DNA from: Defluviimonas aquaemixtae | GTDB lineage: Bacteria > Pseudomonadota > Alphaproteobacteria > Rhodobacterales > Rhodobacteraceae | Assembly: GCF_900302475.1 (NCBI RefSeq) | Contig: NZ_OMOQ01000001.1 | Location: 2,108,001 to 2,172,000 of the forward strand | Reading direction: 5' to 3' | Length of the DNA stretch: 64,000 nucleotides | Part shown: positions 46,194 to 55,898 of the stretch, one piece after another | How the letters are laid out: each line of letters opens with the position of its first letter | Position numbering within the stretch: position 1 is the stretch's first letter | The notes under the pieces: model-generated | The model's database searches: none | What the model saw: the letters and a program-made list of their open reading frames with translations, nothing else | Told to the model about the DNA's origin: nothing | Position numbers and translations under genes: made by a program

Positions 46194-48061
46194 CCCAACG
46201 TTCCGACAATCCCGCCGATCCGTTCAAGAAGGCGCTCGCCGAGGCCACCAAGACGATGGCCGACGACCCGGAGCTCACGGTCTCCTACTCCGTAGATCCG
46301 CCGGGCCAGACCGCCGAGACCATGCGTCTGCCGCAGGTCTCGCGGCGGATGACACGCGACGAGGTACTGATCGCGCGCGGAACTGCGGATGCCTTCGCGC
46401 TCCGCCACCGTCACCATGACGCCAAAGTCGCCTCGAAGTATGAGCCCGCCGGCCAGATGGCGCGCGATCTCTACGAGGCGATGGAGACCGCTCGCTGCGA
46501 GGCGGTCGGCGCCCGCGCCATGCCCGGCACGCTCGGCAATATCGACGCCAAGATCGGGGCTGAGGCTGAGCGCAAGGGCTACGGCCAAATCCGCGCCGCG
46601 CAGGACGCGCCGCTCGCGCAGGCTGCAGGCTATCTCATCCGCCACCTTACGACCGGCCGCAAGCTGCCGGGCGGAGCGGACAACGTGATGGAGCTTTGGC
46701 GGCCCTTCATCGAGGAGCAGGCGGGCGGCACGCTTGAAGGGCTCGACGATGTGCTCGCAGATCAGGCCGCTTTCGCCCGCTTCGCGCGGCAAATCATCCG
46801 CGACCTCGGCTACGGCGACCAGCTCGGCGACGACCCCGACATGGAGGACGAATCCGAGGGCGACGAAGCCGAGCAGGAGGAAGAACAGGAAAGCCCCGAC
46901 AGCGAAGAGGGGCAGGACGAGTCCGACGACGCGGATGCGAGCCCCGACCGGAGCCAAGAGGACGAGGACGACACCACGCAGGCCGAAGTCTCGATGGACG
47001 AGATGGCCGAGATGGAAGACGGCGACGAGGCCGAGATGCCCGAGGGAGAAGCGCCTTTGGAGCCGCCGCCGCCCGCGCCGCATTCCGACGCGGACCCGAA
47101 CTACGCCGTCTATACGGCTGATTTCGACGAGGAAATCAAGGCCGAAGACCTTGCCGAACCGGTAGAGCTGGAGCGGCTGCGCGCCTATTTGGACCAGCAG
47201 CTCGAGCCGCTGAAAGGTGCCGTGAGCCGGCTGGCCAACAAGCTTCAGCGCAGGCTGCAGGCGCAGCAGAACCGGTCGTGGGAGTTCGACCGCGAGGAAG
47301 GCATCCTCGATGCCGGCCGGCTGGCCCGGGTCGTCGCGAACCCGACGACGCCCCTCTCGTTCAAGGTCGAGAAGGACATGGAGTTCCGCGACACCGTCGT
47401 GACGCTGCTTCTCGACAATTCCGGCTCGATGCGCGGGCGGCCCATCTCCATCGCGGCGATCTGCGCCGACGTTCTCGCGCGCACGCTCGAACGCTGTCAG
47501 GTGAAAGTCGAAATCCTCGGCTTCACCACCCGCGCATGGAAAGGTGGGCAAAGTCGCGAACGCTGGCTTGCCGAGGGTCGGCCGCAGCAGCCGGGGCGGC
47601 TGAACGACCTGCGCCACATCATCTACAAATCCGCCGATGCGCCTTGGCGGCGGGCACGACCCAATTTGGGGCTGATGATGAAGGAAGGGCTCCTGAAGGA
47701 AAATATCGACGGCGAGGCGCTGGAATGGGCCCACCGGCGTGTCGTCGGGCGGCCCGAGCAGCGCAAGATCCTCATGGTGATCTCCGATGGCGCGCCGGTC
47801 GACGACTCGACCCTGTCAGTCAACCCCGCGAACTACCTCGAAAAGCACCTGCGCGACGTGATCGCGATGGTGGAGCGCCGGAAGGCCGTCGAACTGATCG
47901 CGATCGGCATCGGCCACGATGTGACGCGCTATTATGACCGGGCGGTCACGATCACCGATGTCGAACAGCTCGCAGGCGCCATGACCGAGCAGCTCGCCGC
48001 GCTCTTCGATGCCGACCCGCGGGCGCGGGCGCGTGTGATGGGGATCAGGAGAGTCGGGTGA
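46190..48061 (+). CDS. cobT: Cobaltochelatase subunit CobT
   Basis: 623 residues. The N-terminal domain is followed by a long acidic linker at residues about 215-300 ([20 protein letters not shown]) and a C-terminal von Willebrand factor A domain with the MIDAS motif [15 protein letters not shown] and [12 protein letters not shown]. It is the partner of CobS in the cobaltochelatase. The last base of its stop overlaps the ATG of the following peptidase gene. Confidence 0.97.
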   Translation: MTQRSDNPADPFKKALAEATKTMADDPELTVSYSVDPPGQTAETMRLPQVSRRMTRDEVLIARGTADAFALRHRHHDAKVASKYEPAGQMARDLYEAMETARCEAVGARAMPGTLGNIDAKIGAEAERKGYGQIRAAQDAPLAQAAGYLIRHLTTGRKLPGGADNVMELWRPFIEEQAGGTLEGLDDVLADQAAFARFARQIIRDLGYGDQLGDDPDMEDESEGDEAEQEEEQESPDSEEGQDESDDADASPDRSQEDEDDTTQAEVSMDEMAEMEDGDEAEMPEGEAPLEPPPPAPHSDADPNYAVYTADFDEEIKAEDLAEPVELERLRAYLDQQLEPLKGAVSRLANKLQRRLQAQQNRSWEFDREEGILDAGRLARVVANPTTPLSFKVEKDMEFRDTVVTLLLDNSGSMRGRPISIAAICADVLARTLERCQVKVEILGFTTRAWKGGQSRERWLAEGRPQQPGRLNDLRHIIYKSADAPWRRARPNLGLMMKEGLLKENIDGEALEWAHRRVVGRPEQRKILMVISDGAPVDDSTLSVNPANYLEKHLRDVIAMVERRKAVELIAIGIGHDVTRYYDRAVTITDVEQLAGAMTEQLAALFDADPRARARVMGIRRVG

Positions 48062-49869
48062 TGTTCCAGTCCTTCGAGACGACCGCCCGCCCTGAGCAGG
48101 GTCCGCCCCGCCTCGCGGCGCTGCGCGCGGCCTTCGGCGCGGCGGGCCTTGACGGTTTCATCGTGCCCCGCGCCGACGCGCATCAGGGAGAATACGTCGC
48201 GCCCGCCGATCAGCGGCTCGCCTGGCTAACCGGGTTCACGGGCTCGGCCGGATTCTGTATCGCGCTCAGCGACATCGCAGGGATCTTCGTCGACGGGCGC
48301 TATCGGTCGCAGGTGAAGGCGCAGGTCGACACGGATGCCTTCACGCCCGTGCCGTGGCCGGAAATGAAGCCGGGCGACTGGCTGAAGGTACACCTCCCAC
48401 AGGGCGGACGGGTCGCCTTCGACCCGTGGCTCCACACCAAAAAGGAGATCGCAGAGCTTGAAAGGACGCTTGAAGGAAGCGGCATAGAGGCCTGCCCCGA
48501 AAAGAATTTCGTCGACGAGGTATGGACCGATCGGCCCAAGCCTCCGGTCGGCCCGGTCGCGATCCAGCCGCTCGAATTCGCCGGCGAGACAGCGGAATCC
48601 AAGCGAACCCGGCTCGGCGCGGAGCTCGCCGAGGGGGGGCAGGAGGTCGCGGTCCTGACCCTGCCGGATTCGATCTCCTGGCTCCTAAACATCCGCGGCT
48701 CCGACATCGAGCGGAACCCGGTCGTCCAGGCCTTCGCCTTACTGCATGCGACGGGGCGGCTGACGCTCTTCGTCGCGCCCGAGAAGCTCACAGACGAGGT
48801 GCGCTCGCATTTTGGCCCAGATGTCACGCTCCGCCCGCCTGCGGCTTTCGCGCCAGCGCTGCGCACCCTGACCGGCCCGGTGCGCGTCGACCGCGCGACG
48901 GCGCCCCTGCAGGTCGTGCTGGAGCTCGAGGAAGCAGGGATTGACATCGCCTGGGCTCCCGACCCCTGCCTCCTACCCAAGGCGAAGAAGAACGCAGCAG
49001 AGATCGCGGGGATGGTGGAAGCGCATCTTCGCGACGGCGCGGCAATGGTCGAGTTCCTGGCCTGGCTGGATACCGAGGCCCCGCGGGGACGCTTGACCGA
49101 AGTCGACGTGGTCAAAGCTCTCGAAGGGTTCCGACGCGCGACCAACGCGCTCCGCGAGATCAGCTTCGAGACGATCTGCGGCACAGGGCCGAACGGCGCC
49201 CTGCCTCATTACCGCGTGAGCGAGCAGTCGAACCGGCCGCTGAGTTCCGGCGAGATCGTCGTTATCGATTCCGGTGGCCAGTATGTTGACGGCACGACCG
49301 ATATCACGCGGACGGTCGTCATCGGGCCGGTGGACCCCGAGGCGAAGGCCGCCTTTACCCGCGTGCTCCAGGGCATGATTGCGATCTCGCGCCTGCGCTG
49401 GCCCAGAGGCATCGCAGGCGCGCATCTCGATTCCATCGCGCGCTACAATCTCTGGCTCGCCGGTCAGGACTACGACCACGGCACCGGTCATGGCGTCGGT
49501 TGCTACCTGTCGGTCCATGAGGGACCGCAACGGCTGTCGCGGACAGGTGACGTGCCGCTGGAGCCCGGTATGATCCTTTCGAACGAACCCGGCTACTACC
49601 GCGAAGGCTCGTTCGGCATCCGGATCGAGAATCTCGTGCTGGTCGAGGAGGCGTCCGCCGTTCCGGGCGGCGACCCGAGCCGGAAGATGCTGAGCTTTCG
49701 CACACTGACCTTTGCGCCGATCGACCGGCGGCTGATCGACGCGGGGGCCTTGACGGAGGCCGAACGCACATGGCTGAATGCCTATCACGCCGAGGTCGCG
49801 GGCCGGATCGGGGCGCGTGTATCGGCTCCCGCGCGCGAGTGGCTCGCCGCGGCGACAAGGCCGGTCTGA
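48061..49869 (+). CDS. pepP: M24-family Xaa-Pro aminopeptidase (aminopeptidase P type)
   Basis: 602 residues from ATG 48061 (TGATG overlap with cobT). It is the long, three-domain form of aminopeptidase P with two N-terminal creatinase-like domains. The metal ligands are in IVVIDSGGQYVDGTTDITRT, GTGHGVGCYLSVHEGP, LSNEPGYY and GIRIENLVLVEE. It removes an N-terminal residue that precedes proline. Cotranscription with cobT is likely, but no functional link is known to me. Confidence 0.93.
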   Translation: MFQSFETTARPEQGPPRLAALRAAFGAAGLDGFIVPRADAHQGEYVAPADQRLAWLTGFTGSAGFCIALSDIAGIFVDGRYRSQVKAQVDTDAFTPVPWPEMKPGDWLKVHLPQGGRVAFDPWLHTKKEIAELERTLEGSGIEACPEKNFVDEVWTDRPKPPVGPVAIQPLEFAGETAESKRTRLGAELAEGGQEVAVLTLPDSISWLLNIRGSDIERNPVVQAFALLHATGRLTLFVAPEKLTDEVRSHFGPDVTLRPPAAFAPALRTLTGPVRVDRATAPLQVVLELEEAGIDIAWAPDPCLLPKAKKNAAEIAGMVEAHLRDGAAMVEFLAWLDTEAPRGRLTEVDVVKALEGFRRATNALREISFETICGTGPNGALPHYRVSEQSNRPLSSGEIVVIDSGGQYVDGTTDITRTVVIGPVDPEAKAAFTRVLQGMIAISRLRWPRGIAGAHLDSIARYNLWLAGQDYDHGTGHGVGCYLSVHEGPQRLSRTGDVPLEPGMILSNEPGYYREGSFGIRIENLVLVEEASAVPGGDPSRKMLSFRTLTFAPIDRRLIDAGALTEAERTWLNAYHAEVAGRIGARVSAPAREWLAAATRPV

Positions 49870-49929
49870 CACATTCCGGAAATACTGTTCGGCGAAACTG
49901 CGCCCCAAGCGGGCGGTAGGAGGCATGAC

Positions 49930-50271
49930 ATGACGGATGACATCCGGATTCGTGAAATAGGCGGCACCTGGGTCGTACGCGCGGGCGGGGCGGTGATTGG
50001 CGAGACGAAACGGGCGTTGGAGCTTGCCGAAGGCGGCTATCCGCCGGTGATCTATTTCCCGCGCGAGGACATCGCGATGGACTTCCTCGACCGCAGCCAG
50101 AAGGAAACGGTCTGCCCGCACAAGGGTTCGGCCAACTACTACACCATCGCGGCGAAGAGCGGACCGATCGCCGATGCTGCGTGGACTTACGAAAGCCCGT
50201 CTGCGGGCATGGAGGCAATTGCGAGCCACCTCGCCTTCTATCCGGACAAGGTGACGGTCGAAAGGCTTTGA
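49930..50271 (+). CDS. DUF427 domain protein
   Basis: 113 residues. The DUF427 motifs are IGGTWVVRAGGAVIGETKRA, PPVIYFPREDIAMDFLDRS, KETVCPHKGSANYYTI and the C-terminal HLAFYPDKV. Family function is unknown; members are small cytoplasmic beta-rich proteins. AGGAGG lies upstream of the ATG. Confidence 0.92.
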   Translation: MTDDIRIREIGGTWVVRAGGAVIGETKRALELAEGGYPPVIYFPREDIAMDFLDRSQKETVCPHKGSANYYTIAAKSGPIADAAWTYESPSAGMEAIASHLAFYPDKVTVERL

Positions 50272-50292
50272 GACGGCCGCCTTGGGCAGGCG

Positions 50293-51987
50293 TCAGCTGT
50301 GCTCCTCGGCGGCGACGTCCGCCAGCGCGCGCGCATAGGCCCTGAGCGCATCGGTCTGGAAGACTGCGCCGATGAGTTCGGGACCCTCGCCGGGGGCGCC
50401 GGCACGCGTCACCGGTATGAAATCGGCCCCCGTCGCCTCGAAGGTCCTAAGCGCCGCTTCGAGCGTCTGGGTTTCGCCCAGCACGACGCCGTCCTCGATC
50501 ATCGCTTGGCACTGCTTCTCTGTCGCGGCGCGACGGTGGTCCGTCGGCCGCAGGATCGCGGCAAGACGGATTGTCTCGGCCAGATAGGCTTGGGGACCAG
50601 CCGCAAGATGCACGCCCCGCCGTTCGAGCTGTGTCAGGAAGAACGACCGGTCGACCAACCGCGACGCAAGCGCGGTCGACAGCGACACCGCCGTCATCAC
50701 GGCGATCCCCGTCTCCCAGTCGCCGGTCAATTCGAAGACGATGAGCGTCGTCGAGATCGGCGCACCGAGCACCGCAGCCGCGACCGCGCCCATGCCGGCC
50801 AGCGCATAGACCGTCTCTGCGCCCGACACATCCGGCAGGATGTCCGTTGCGATCAAGCCGAAGGCGAGCCCGGTGAGCGCGCCGACGACGAGTGCGGGCG
50901 AGAACATGCCGCCGCCCATGCGCCCGCCCATCGTCACCGCGACCGCGATCACTTTGACGACAGTGAACAGCACTGCCGCGCCAAGCCCAATCTGGCCCGT
51001 CAGCGCGGCCGAGGTGGTCTCGTAGCCCACTCCGATGATGTGGGGAAACGGGATCGCGATTGCTCCGAGCAGAGCTCCGGCGAGCATCGGGCGCAAGTAA
51101 CGCGGCAATCCTATGTTGCGCTGGATGTCATTGCCCAGATCCTCGGCAAAGATCACCGCGCGCATCAGGATCGCGGCCACCACCCCCGAGACAAGGCCGA
51201 GAAGCAGAAAGGCGGGCAGCTCGACATAGAAGGAAAGGCCCCCTTCTGCGGGCAACGTAAATTCCGTCACGCCACCGAATTCAAGCCTATTGATGACCGT
51301 CCCGGCGACGGCCGCGATGGCAATGGGCGCGAAGGCGTGAACGGCGAAGTGCCTCAGCACGACTTCGAGCGCGAAGATCGCCCCCGCGATGGGCGCATTG
51401 AAGCTCGCCGATACAGCTCCGGCCACTGCGCAGCCCAGAAGGTCGCGCCCTGTGATCCCGCTGGCATTGATCCGGTTCGATACCCAGGTCGAAATCACCG
51501 CGGCAAGATGGACGACGGGCCCCTCGCGGCCCGACGAGCCGCCCGAGCTGAGCGTGATCAGCGAAGCGGCTGCCGAGGCGAGGCCCGCGCGGCGCTCCAC
51601 CCTGCCTTCGCGCAGGGCCGCGCCCTCGATCACGTCGGCGACAGCGCGCACCCGGCCATCCGGCGTGAACCGGTGCAGGATCAGGCCAACGACAAGGCCG
51701 CCGATCACCGGCACGCAGAGCACCCACCACCAGGGCAACGTGCCCGCGACGGAGGCAAGCTGCACATCGTCGCTGCCGTAGAGGAATGTCTGAAGCGCCG
51801 CAATGCCCTTGCGGAAGAACAGCGCGGCTGTCCCGGCCGCGACGCCGATGCAAAGCGCGATGAACCAGAACTGGATCTGGCTTGGCCCTTTGTGGCGCAT
51901 AACGGACAGCGCCTGCGCGGCTTCGGCCCGAGCCGCCCGCCACATCCGCGCCACCCAGTTCAGGGCTGCTTCCTCCACCCGGCACAT
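50293..51987 (-). CDS. CLC-type chloride channel/transporter with C-terminal regulatory segment
   Basis: About 564 residues from ATG 51987; ATG 51945 or 51900 are alternative starts. The membrane part has the selectivity motifs SSGREGPVVH (with the gating Glu) and GGMFSPALVVG, and the helix MGAVAAAVLGAPISTTLIVF. A tail of about 120 residues after the last helix resembles a CBS-like regulatory region. The gating Glu suggests a Cl-/H+ exchanger, but the second proton Glu is not clear. It is divergent from the FAD oxidase. Confidence 0.88.
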   Translation of the reverse strand: MCRVEEAALNWVARMWRAARAEAAQALSVMRHKGPSQIQFWFIALCIGVAAGTAALFFRKGIAALQTFLYGSDDVQLASVAGTLPWWWVLCVPVIGGLVVGLILHRFTPDGRVRAVADVIEGAALREGRVERRAGLASAAASLITLSSGGSSGREGPVVHLAAVISTWVSNRINASGITGRDLLGCAVAGAVSASFNAPIAGAIFALEVVLRHFAVHAFAPIAIAAVAGTVINRLEFGGVTEFTLPAEGGLSFYVELPAFLLLGLVSGVVAAILMRAVIFAEDLGNDIQRNIGLPRYLRPMLAGALLGAIAIPFPHIIGVGYETTSAALTGQIGLGAAVLFTVVKVIAVAVTMGGRMGGGMFSPALVVGALTGLAFGLIATDILPDVSGAETVYALAGMGAVAAAVLGAPISTTLIVFELTGDWETGIAVMTAVSLSTALASRLVDRSFFLTQLERRGVHLAAGPQAYLAETIRLAAILRPTDHRRAATEKQCQAMIEDGVVLGETQTLEAALRTFEATGADFIPVTRAGAPGEGPELIGAVFQTDALRAYARALADVAAEEHS

Positions 51988-52066
51988 TTCCGCGAGCCTG
52001 TTGTGAGAGCACTTCCCCGGGCCGCCCGCTTGGCCTAGGGTCGCCGCGCCCGCCATCGAGGTTTTC

Positions 52067-53443
52067 ATGCCCAACGAACAGGCGCTTGCCGAACTACAGT
52101 CCTTCTTAGGAGATCGCCTCGCGCGGTCCAAGTCCGAACGCACCCAGCATGGAGTCAACGAGACCTGGTTTCCACCGACTCTCCCCGACGCGGTCGCATA
52201 CCCTCAGACGACCGAGGAGGTTTCGCGCATCGTTGCCACTTGTGCCCGAAGCGGCTGCCCCGTCGTGGCCTGGGGGACGGGAACGTCGCTTGAAGGTCAC
52301 GCGCTGGCGATCGCGGGCGGTATCAGCCTCGACATGGGCCGGATGAACCGCGTGTTGGAGGTTCGAGCGGAAGACATGCAGGCGGTTGTCCAGCCGGGCG
52401 TGACGCGCGAAGCCTTGAATACCGAACTGCGCGCCACGGGCCTGATGTTTCCGGTCGATCCCGGTGCCAACGCCTCGCTTGGCGGCATGGCCGCGACCCG
52501 AGCTTCCGGCACGACTACGGTGCGATACGGCACGATGCGCGACAACGTGATGGCGCTCGAAGTGGTGCTGGCCGATGGGCGCGTCATCCGCACCGGGACG
52601 CAGGCGCGCAAATCCTCGGCGGGCTACGACCTGACGGGGCTTTTCGTTGGCTCCGAAGGCACGCTTGGGATCATCACCGAACTCACGCTTCGGCTCCACG
52701 GCCAGCCCGAAGCGATCTCGGCTGCGGTCTGCGCCTTCGACGACTTCGAGGCCGCCGTCGCCACCGTCATCGCGACCATCCAGATGGGCATTCCGATGGC
52801 GCGGATCGAGTTCGTTGACGAGACAACCGCGGCGATCTTCAATGCGCAGAACGGCACTCAGCTGCCCGAGAAGCCGCATCTAATGGTGGAGTTCCACGGC
52901 TCGGAAAGCTCTGCGGCCGACGACGCCCGGCGATTCGGCGAAGTGGTGGCCGACATGGGTGGCGCGCATTTCGACTGGGCCACGACGACGGAGAATCGCA
53001 ATCGGCTTTGGGCGATGCGCCACGGTGCCTACCCGGCCTGCATCGCCTCGCGGCCCGGCTGCATGGGCCTTGTAACCGATATCTGCGTGCCGATCTCGCG
53101 GCTCGCCGAAGCGGTGCGCGAAACGCGCGAGGATATCGCGAAATCGGGTATTTCCGGCCCGATCCTCGGCCATGTCGGCGACGGCAACTTTCATGCGATC
53201 CTGCTGATCGAGCGGGACAATGCGGAAGAACTTAAGACCGCCAAGGCGCTCGCGCGGCGCATGGCGGAGCGGGCGCTGCGACTCGGCGGAACGATCACGG
53301 GCGAACATGGCGTAGGCGCCGGAAAGAAGGATCTGATGACGATGGAACATGGAGAGGCCTGGGACGTGATGGCCCGCATCAAGCGCGCGCTCGATCCCGA
53401 TGGCATTCTCAATCCGGGCAAAGTCGTGGAGGTCGCGCAATGA
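52067..53443 (+). CDS. FAD-binding 2-hydroxyacid (D-lactate/glycolate) dehydrogenase
   Basis: 458 residues. The PCMH-type FAD domain has VVAWGTGTSLEGHALAIAGG, QPGVTREALNTELRATGLMF and GGMAATRASGTTTVRYGTMR. The C-terminal cap has GHVGDGNFHAILLI and TGEHGVGAGKKDLM. It resembles D-lactate dehydrogenase (cytochrome) and GlcD; it oxidises a D-2-hydroxy acid and passes electrons to the respiratory chain. GlcE/F partners are absent, favouring a D-lactate-type enzyme. The stop overlaps the next start by 4 bases. Confidence 0.9.
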   Translation: MPNEQALAELQSFLGDRLARSKSERTQHGVNETWFPPTLPDAVAYPQTTEEVSRIVATCARSGCPVVAWGTGTSLEGHALAIAGGISLDMGRMNRVLEVRAEDMQAVVQPGVTREALNTELRATGLMFPVDPGANASLGGMAATRASGTTTVRYGTMRDNVMALEVVLADGRVIRTGTQARKSSAGYDLTGLFVGSEGTLGIITELTLRLHGQPEAISAAVCAFDDFEAAVATVIATIQMGIPMARIEFVDETTAAIFNAQNGTQLPEKPHLMVEFHGSESSAADDARRFGEVVADMGGAHFDWATTTENRNRLWAMRHGAYPACIASRPGCMGLVTDICVPISRLAEAVRETREDIAKSGISGPILGHVGDGNFHAILLIERDNAEELKTAKALARRMAERALRLGGTITGEHGVGAGKKDLMTMEHGEAWDVMARIKRALDPDGILNPGKVVEVAQ

Positions 53444-53829
53444 GGCTAGCTGAGCCCGCTGCCTTTCCCCGCGCCTTCGCCAACGCCTGGTCGGCACACG
53501 ATGCTCGCGCGATGGCCGCGCTTTTTGCTGAGGATGCCGATTTCCTGACCCTTACCGGACATTGGGCCGAGGGGCAGAAGGCAATAACCGAAACGATCGC
53601 GGGCGAGCTTGCGGGCGCCTTCGCGCGCGCCAAACTTGTCACCGGCCGGACCAAGTCCCGCGCGATTTCCCCCGGGGTCGCCCTCGTCATGCAACGCTTC
53701 GTGCTATCGGGCATTCTCAACGCAGACGGCAGCGACGCCGGCCGGATCGGGGCTGTGCTGTCGGCCGTCCTGACTGCGACAGACGGGGGATGGATCGTCT
53801 CTGCGGCGCAGTTCACCGCGGAAGGATGA
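53440..53829 (+). CDS. SgcJ/EcaC-type NTF2-like protein
   Basis: 129 residues. NTF2/SnoaL-like fold: FANAWSAHDARAMAALFAED, FLTLTGHWAEGQKAI and a C-terminal GGWIVSAAQFT strand. Members often have small-molecule pockets of unknown ligand. ATGA overlap with the FAD dehydrogenase gene suggests coupled expression. Confidence 0.85.
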   Translation: MRLAEPAAFPRAFANAWSAHDARAMAALFAEDADFLTLTGHWAEGQKAITETIAGELAGAFARAKLVTGRTKSRAISPGVALVMQRFVLSGILNADGSDAGRIGAVLSAVLTATDGGWIVSAAQFTAEG

Positions 53830-53884
53830 TCGAAGCGCGGCCGGGTCGTGCTATCATAGGGACGTTTTTGGAAGCGGATCCGCG

Positions 53885-54163
53885 ATGAAAGAGATCGCCT
53901 ATTCCATTCGCGTCACTGGTCATGTGCAGGGTGTGGCGTATCGCGCATGGACACGGTCGGAAGCGCAGCTCCTCGGCGTGCGTGGCTGGGTACGGAACCG
54001 CGGCGACGGTTCGGTTGAGGCACTCGTCGCAGGTCCCGAGGACCGCGTGAAAGAGATGGTCGCCGCAATGAGCGAGGGGCCGGGCGCCGCGCGCGTGACC
54101 GATGTCTGGACCGAGCCGGCCGAACCTGCGAATGTTCCGCAAGGGTTTAAGATAACAGGATAA
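53885..54163 (+). CDS. acyP: Acylphosphatase
   Basis: 92 residues, the usual size. The catalytic Arg is in GHVQGVAYRAWTRSEA and the catalytic Asn in GWVRNRGDGSVEALV. It hydrolyses acyl-phosphates such as acetyl- or carbamoyl-phosphate in the cytoplasm. Confidence 0.95.
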   Translation: MKEIAYSIRVTGHVQGVAYRAWTRSEAQLLGVRGWVRNRGDGSVEALVAGPEDRVKEMVAAMSEGPGAARVTDVWTEPAEPANVPQGFKITG

Positions 54164-54252
54164 AAGAGGTACTCTGCTCACATCTTTAATGTTGCGTTGA
54201 ACCGGATCGTCGGTTTCGGCCACGTTGTTCATAACTGGGCAAGGAGCGGCCG

Positions 54253-54810
54253 ATGCGGAAGAGCGAGCGGATCGTCGAGGAGTATCTCGTGGTCTCGGCC
54301 CGAATGGGAGACCGACGGGCGCTTTCGCATCTGGTTGAACTCAGGGGACCCCGACTCGTCGCCCATGCCGTGCGACTTCTGGGCGACCGGGAGGAGGCGC
54401 GCGACGCTGTGCAGGACGCTTGGGCGGAGATCCTGCGCGCGCTCCCCCAACTCGCCGATCCCTGCGCCTTCCCCGCCTGGGCCACACGGATCGTGACGCG
54501 GCGATGCGCGAAGCTGATCCGAGGCAAGGTTCGGACGCGAGAGCTTGCGCGCGACTTCGGCGCGGAAGCAGAGCACACGACGGCGCCCGAGGATGGCCGC
54601 GCGGCCGATGGGGCGCGACTGCGGGCCGCCATCGCTGCGCTGCCGGAGGACCACGCCGCAGCGATTGCGCTTTTCTACCTCGAGGACATGAGCGTGGCCG
54701 AAGTCTCGGTCGCGCTGGATATTCCCGTGGGCACCGTGAAGACACGGCTAATGCACTCACGCGATAGGCTTAAGGACATCCTGAAAGGAGATACAGATGA
54801 CGAAACTTGA
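54253..54810 (+). CDS. ECF-type RNA polymerase sigma factor
   Basis: 185 residues. Region 2 is in LGDREEARDAVQDAWAEILR and region 4 in PEDHAAAIALFYLEDMSVAE followed by VALDIPVGTVKTRLMHSRDR. Its last 14 bases overlap a gene for a two-helix membrane protein, which may anchor or inhibit it. No classic ChrR/RskA-type anti-sigma domain is nearby. Target promoters cannot be deduced. Confidence 0.9.
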   Translation: MRKSERIVEEYLVVSARMGDRRALSHLVELRGPRLVAHAVRLLGDREEARDAVQDAWAEILRALPQLADPCAFPAWATRIVTRRCAKLIRGKVRTRELARDFGAEAEHTTAPEDGRAADGARLRAAIAALPEDHAAAIALFYLEDMSVAEVSVALDIPVGTVKTRLMHSRDRLKDILKGDTDDET

Positions 54811-55159
54811 CGAACTGATCGAAGAGGCCCTGCGCGATGAGGATCGCGACATTCTGGAAGCGACGGCGGAACAAGGCTGGTTCGCGCTCGGACTCAGCCA
54901 GTTCCGGGGGCGGCTCGGCTGGGTGACCTGGTTGGTTATGATCGTGCAGGCGACGATGTTCATTATCGGCGTCTGGTGCGCGATCCGGTTCTTCGGCGCG
55001 ACCGAGGTGCTCGCAGCGCTGAAATGGGGGCTGTCGGCGGCGGTTCTGATGCTGATGGCGACGGCCTTGAAGATGAGCCTGATGCCGCAACTGCAGGCCG
55101 ACCGGGTGTTGCGAGAGGTCAAGCGGCTGGAGCTGATCGTCGCGCGGCAAAGGTCGTGA
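54797..55159 (+). CDS. Two-helix membrane protein coupled to the ECF sigma factor (resembles DUF6768)
   Basis: 120 residues. N-terminal amphipathic segment (TKLDELIEEALRDEDRDILE) followed by two hydrophobic helices (LVMIVQATMFIIGVWCAIRF and GLSAAVLMLMATALKMSLMP), then a basic tail (VLREVKRLELIVARQRS). The start lies 14 bases inside the sigma gene, a strong sign of coupling. It may act as a sigma-partner membrane protein; the family name is given from memory. Confidence 0.75.
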   Translation: MTKLDELIEEALRDEDRDILEATAEQGWFALGLSQFRGRLGWVTWLVMIVQATMFIIGVWCAIRFFGATEVLAALKWGLSAAVLMLMATALKMSLMPQLQADRVLREVKRLELIVARQRS

Positions 55160-55387
55160 AGGGGCGCGGATCCTTCATTGGGATAGGCGGCGCCTGCGGC
55201 CAAGTGCGAAGCGTCGCCTAACGCAACTGAAGGCAGTCCGGGGTGCGGCTCTCAGGGCTGAGGTGCGCGGACAGGAGACCCGGAATCCGCGGTCTCATCG
55301 GAGCATGCCCATCATGCCGCGGAACCCGGAGGATTCGGGATCACCGACCGGCGAACCGCCCATGTCGCCCGACCCGGTCGCGGCGCC
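55160..55387. other. 228-base intergenic region, nothing recognised
   Basis: I see no convincing gene, promoter or repeat here. A short minus-strand reading frame rich in Gly and Met is present but lacks support. Confidence 0.4.
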
Positions 55388-55824
55388 TTACTTCGAGCTC
55401 ACCTTCCCGGCATGGGTATGGATGACGATCCTGCCGTTTTCGACCACATACGTGTCAGTGCCCTTTCCTAGACGTGCGCGGGCGTTTCGGCGGACCATGC
55501 GACATAGCCGATCCGGCCCGTGAACTGGAGATGCCTTGTCTCGCCCTTCGGTTCCGTCGACGAGAATTCCGCGTGATAGTCCTCGAATACCGGGCGTATC
55601 TCGTCCCGCCCCCTGAGCGCCACGCCCTCTACGATAATGATCTCATCGTCGGCGCAGCCGAACAGCACGCCTTCGATATCTCCGCGTTTGAAGGCATCGA
55701 GATGCCGTAGGAGTACCGACTGCGTGATGCGCGTTTCATTCGCCCGTAACCGATCGGTCGAAACGAAGAGAGCAACAAGGAACAACGCCGCAAGAGAGAT
55801 CGAGTTCTTGATCCTGTGCATCAT
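55388..55824 (-). pseudogene. Secreted NTF2/SnoaL-like gene with a 1-base frameshift
   Basis: An open frame from ATG 55824 (signal sequence LAALFLVALFVSTDRLRA) shows an NTF2-like protein (TQSVLLRHLDAFKRGDIEGV; VAWSAETPAHV) and stops at 55468. The next frame continues the fold at once (GKGTDTYVVENGRIVIHTHA) and ends at TAA 55388-55390. A single base seems to have been lost near 55470-55478. So it is a recently broken gene or a sequencing error; without raw reads both are possible. Confidence 0.75.
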
Positions 55825-55898
55825 GATTTCCCCCGGGCTACGCCGAGCCCGGCGCGAAAAGACTACATCTTTCCGGACCGAATCCGATGAGGATTCTG

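Noticed and set aside
50299..52038. Plus-strand open frame of 579 codons opposite the CLC gene
   Set aside because: Composition is dominated by Arg, Asp and His with no domain; the minus-strand CLC motifs are clear.
55263..55523. Plus-strand frame of 86 codons beyond the sigma/membrane pair
   Set aside because: It overlaps the minus-strand NTF2-like gene and has no protein-like signature.
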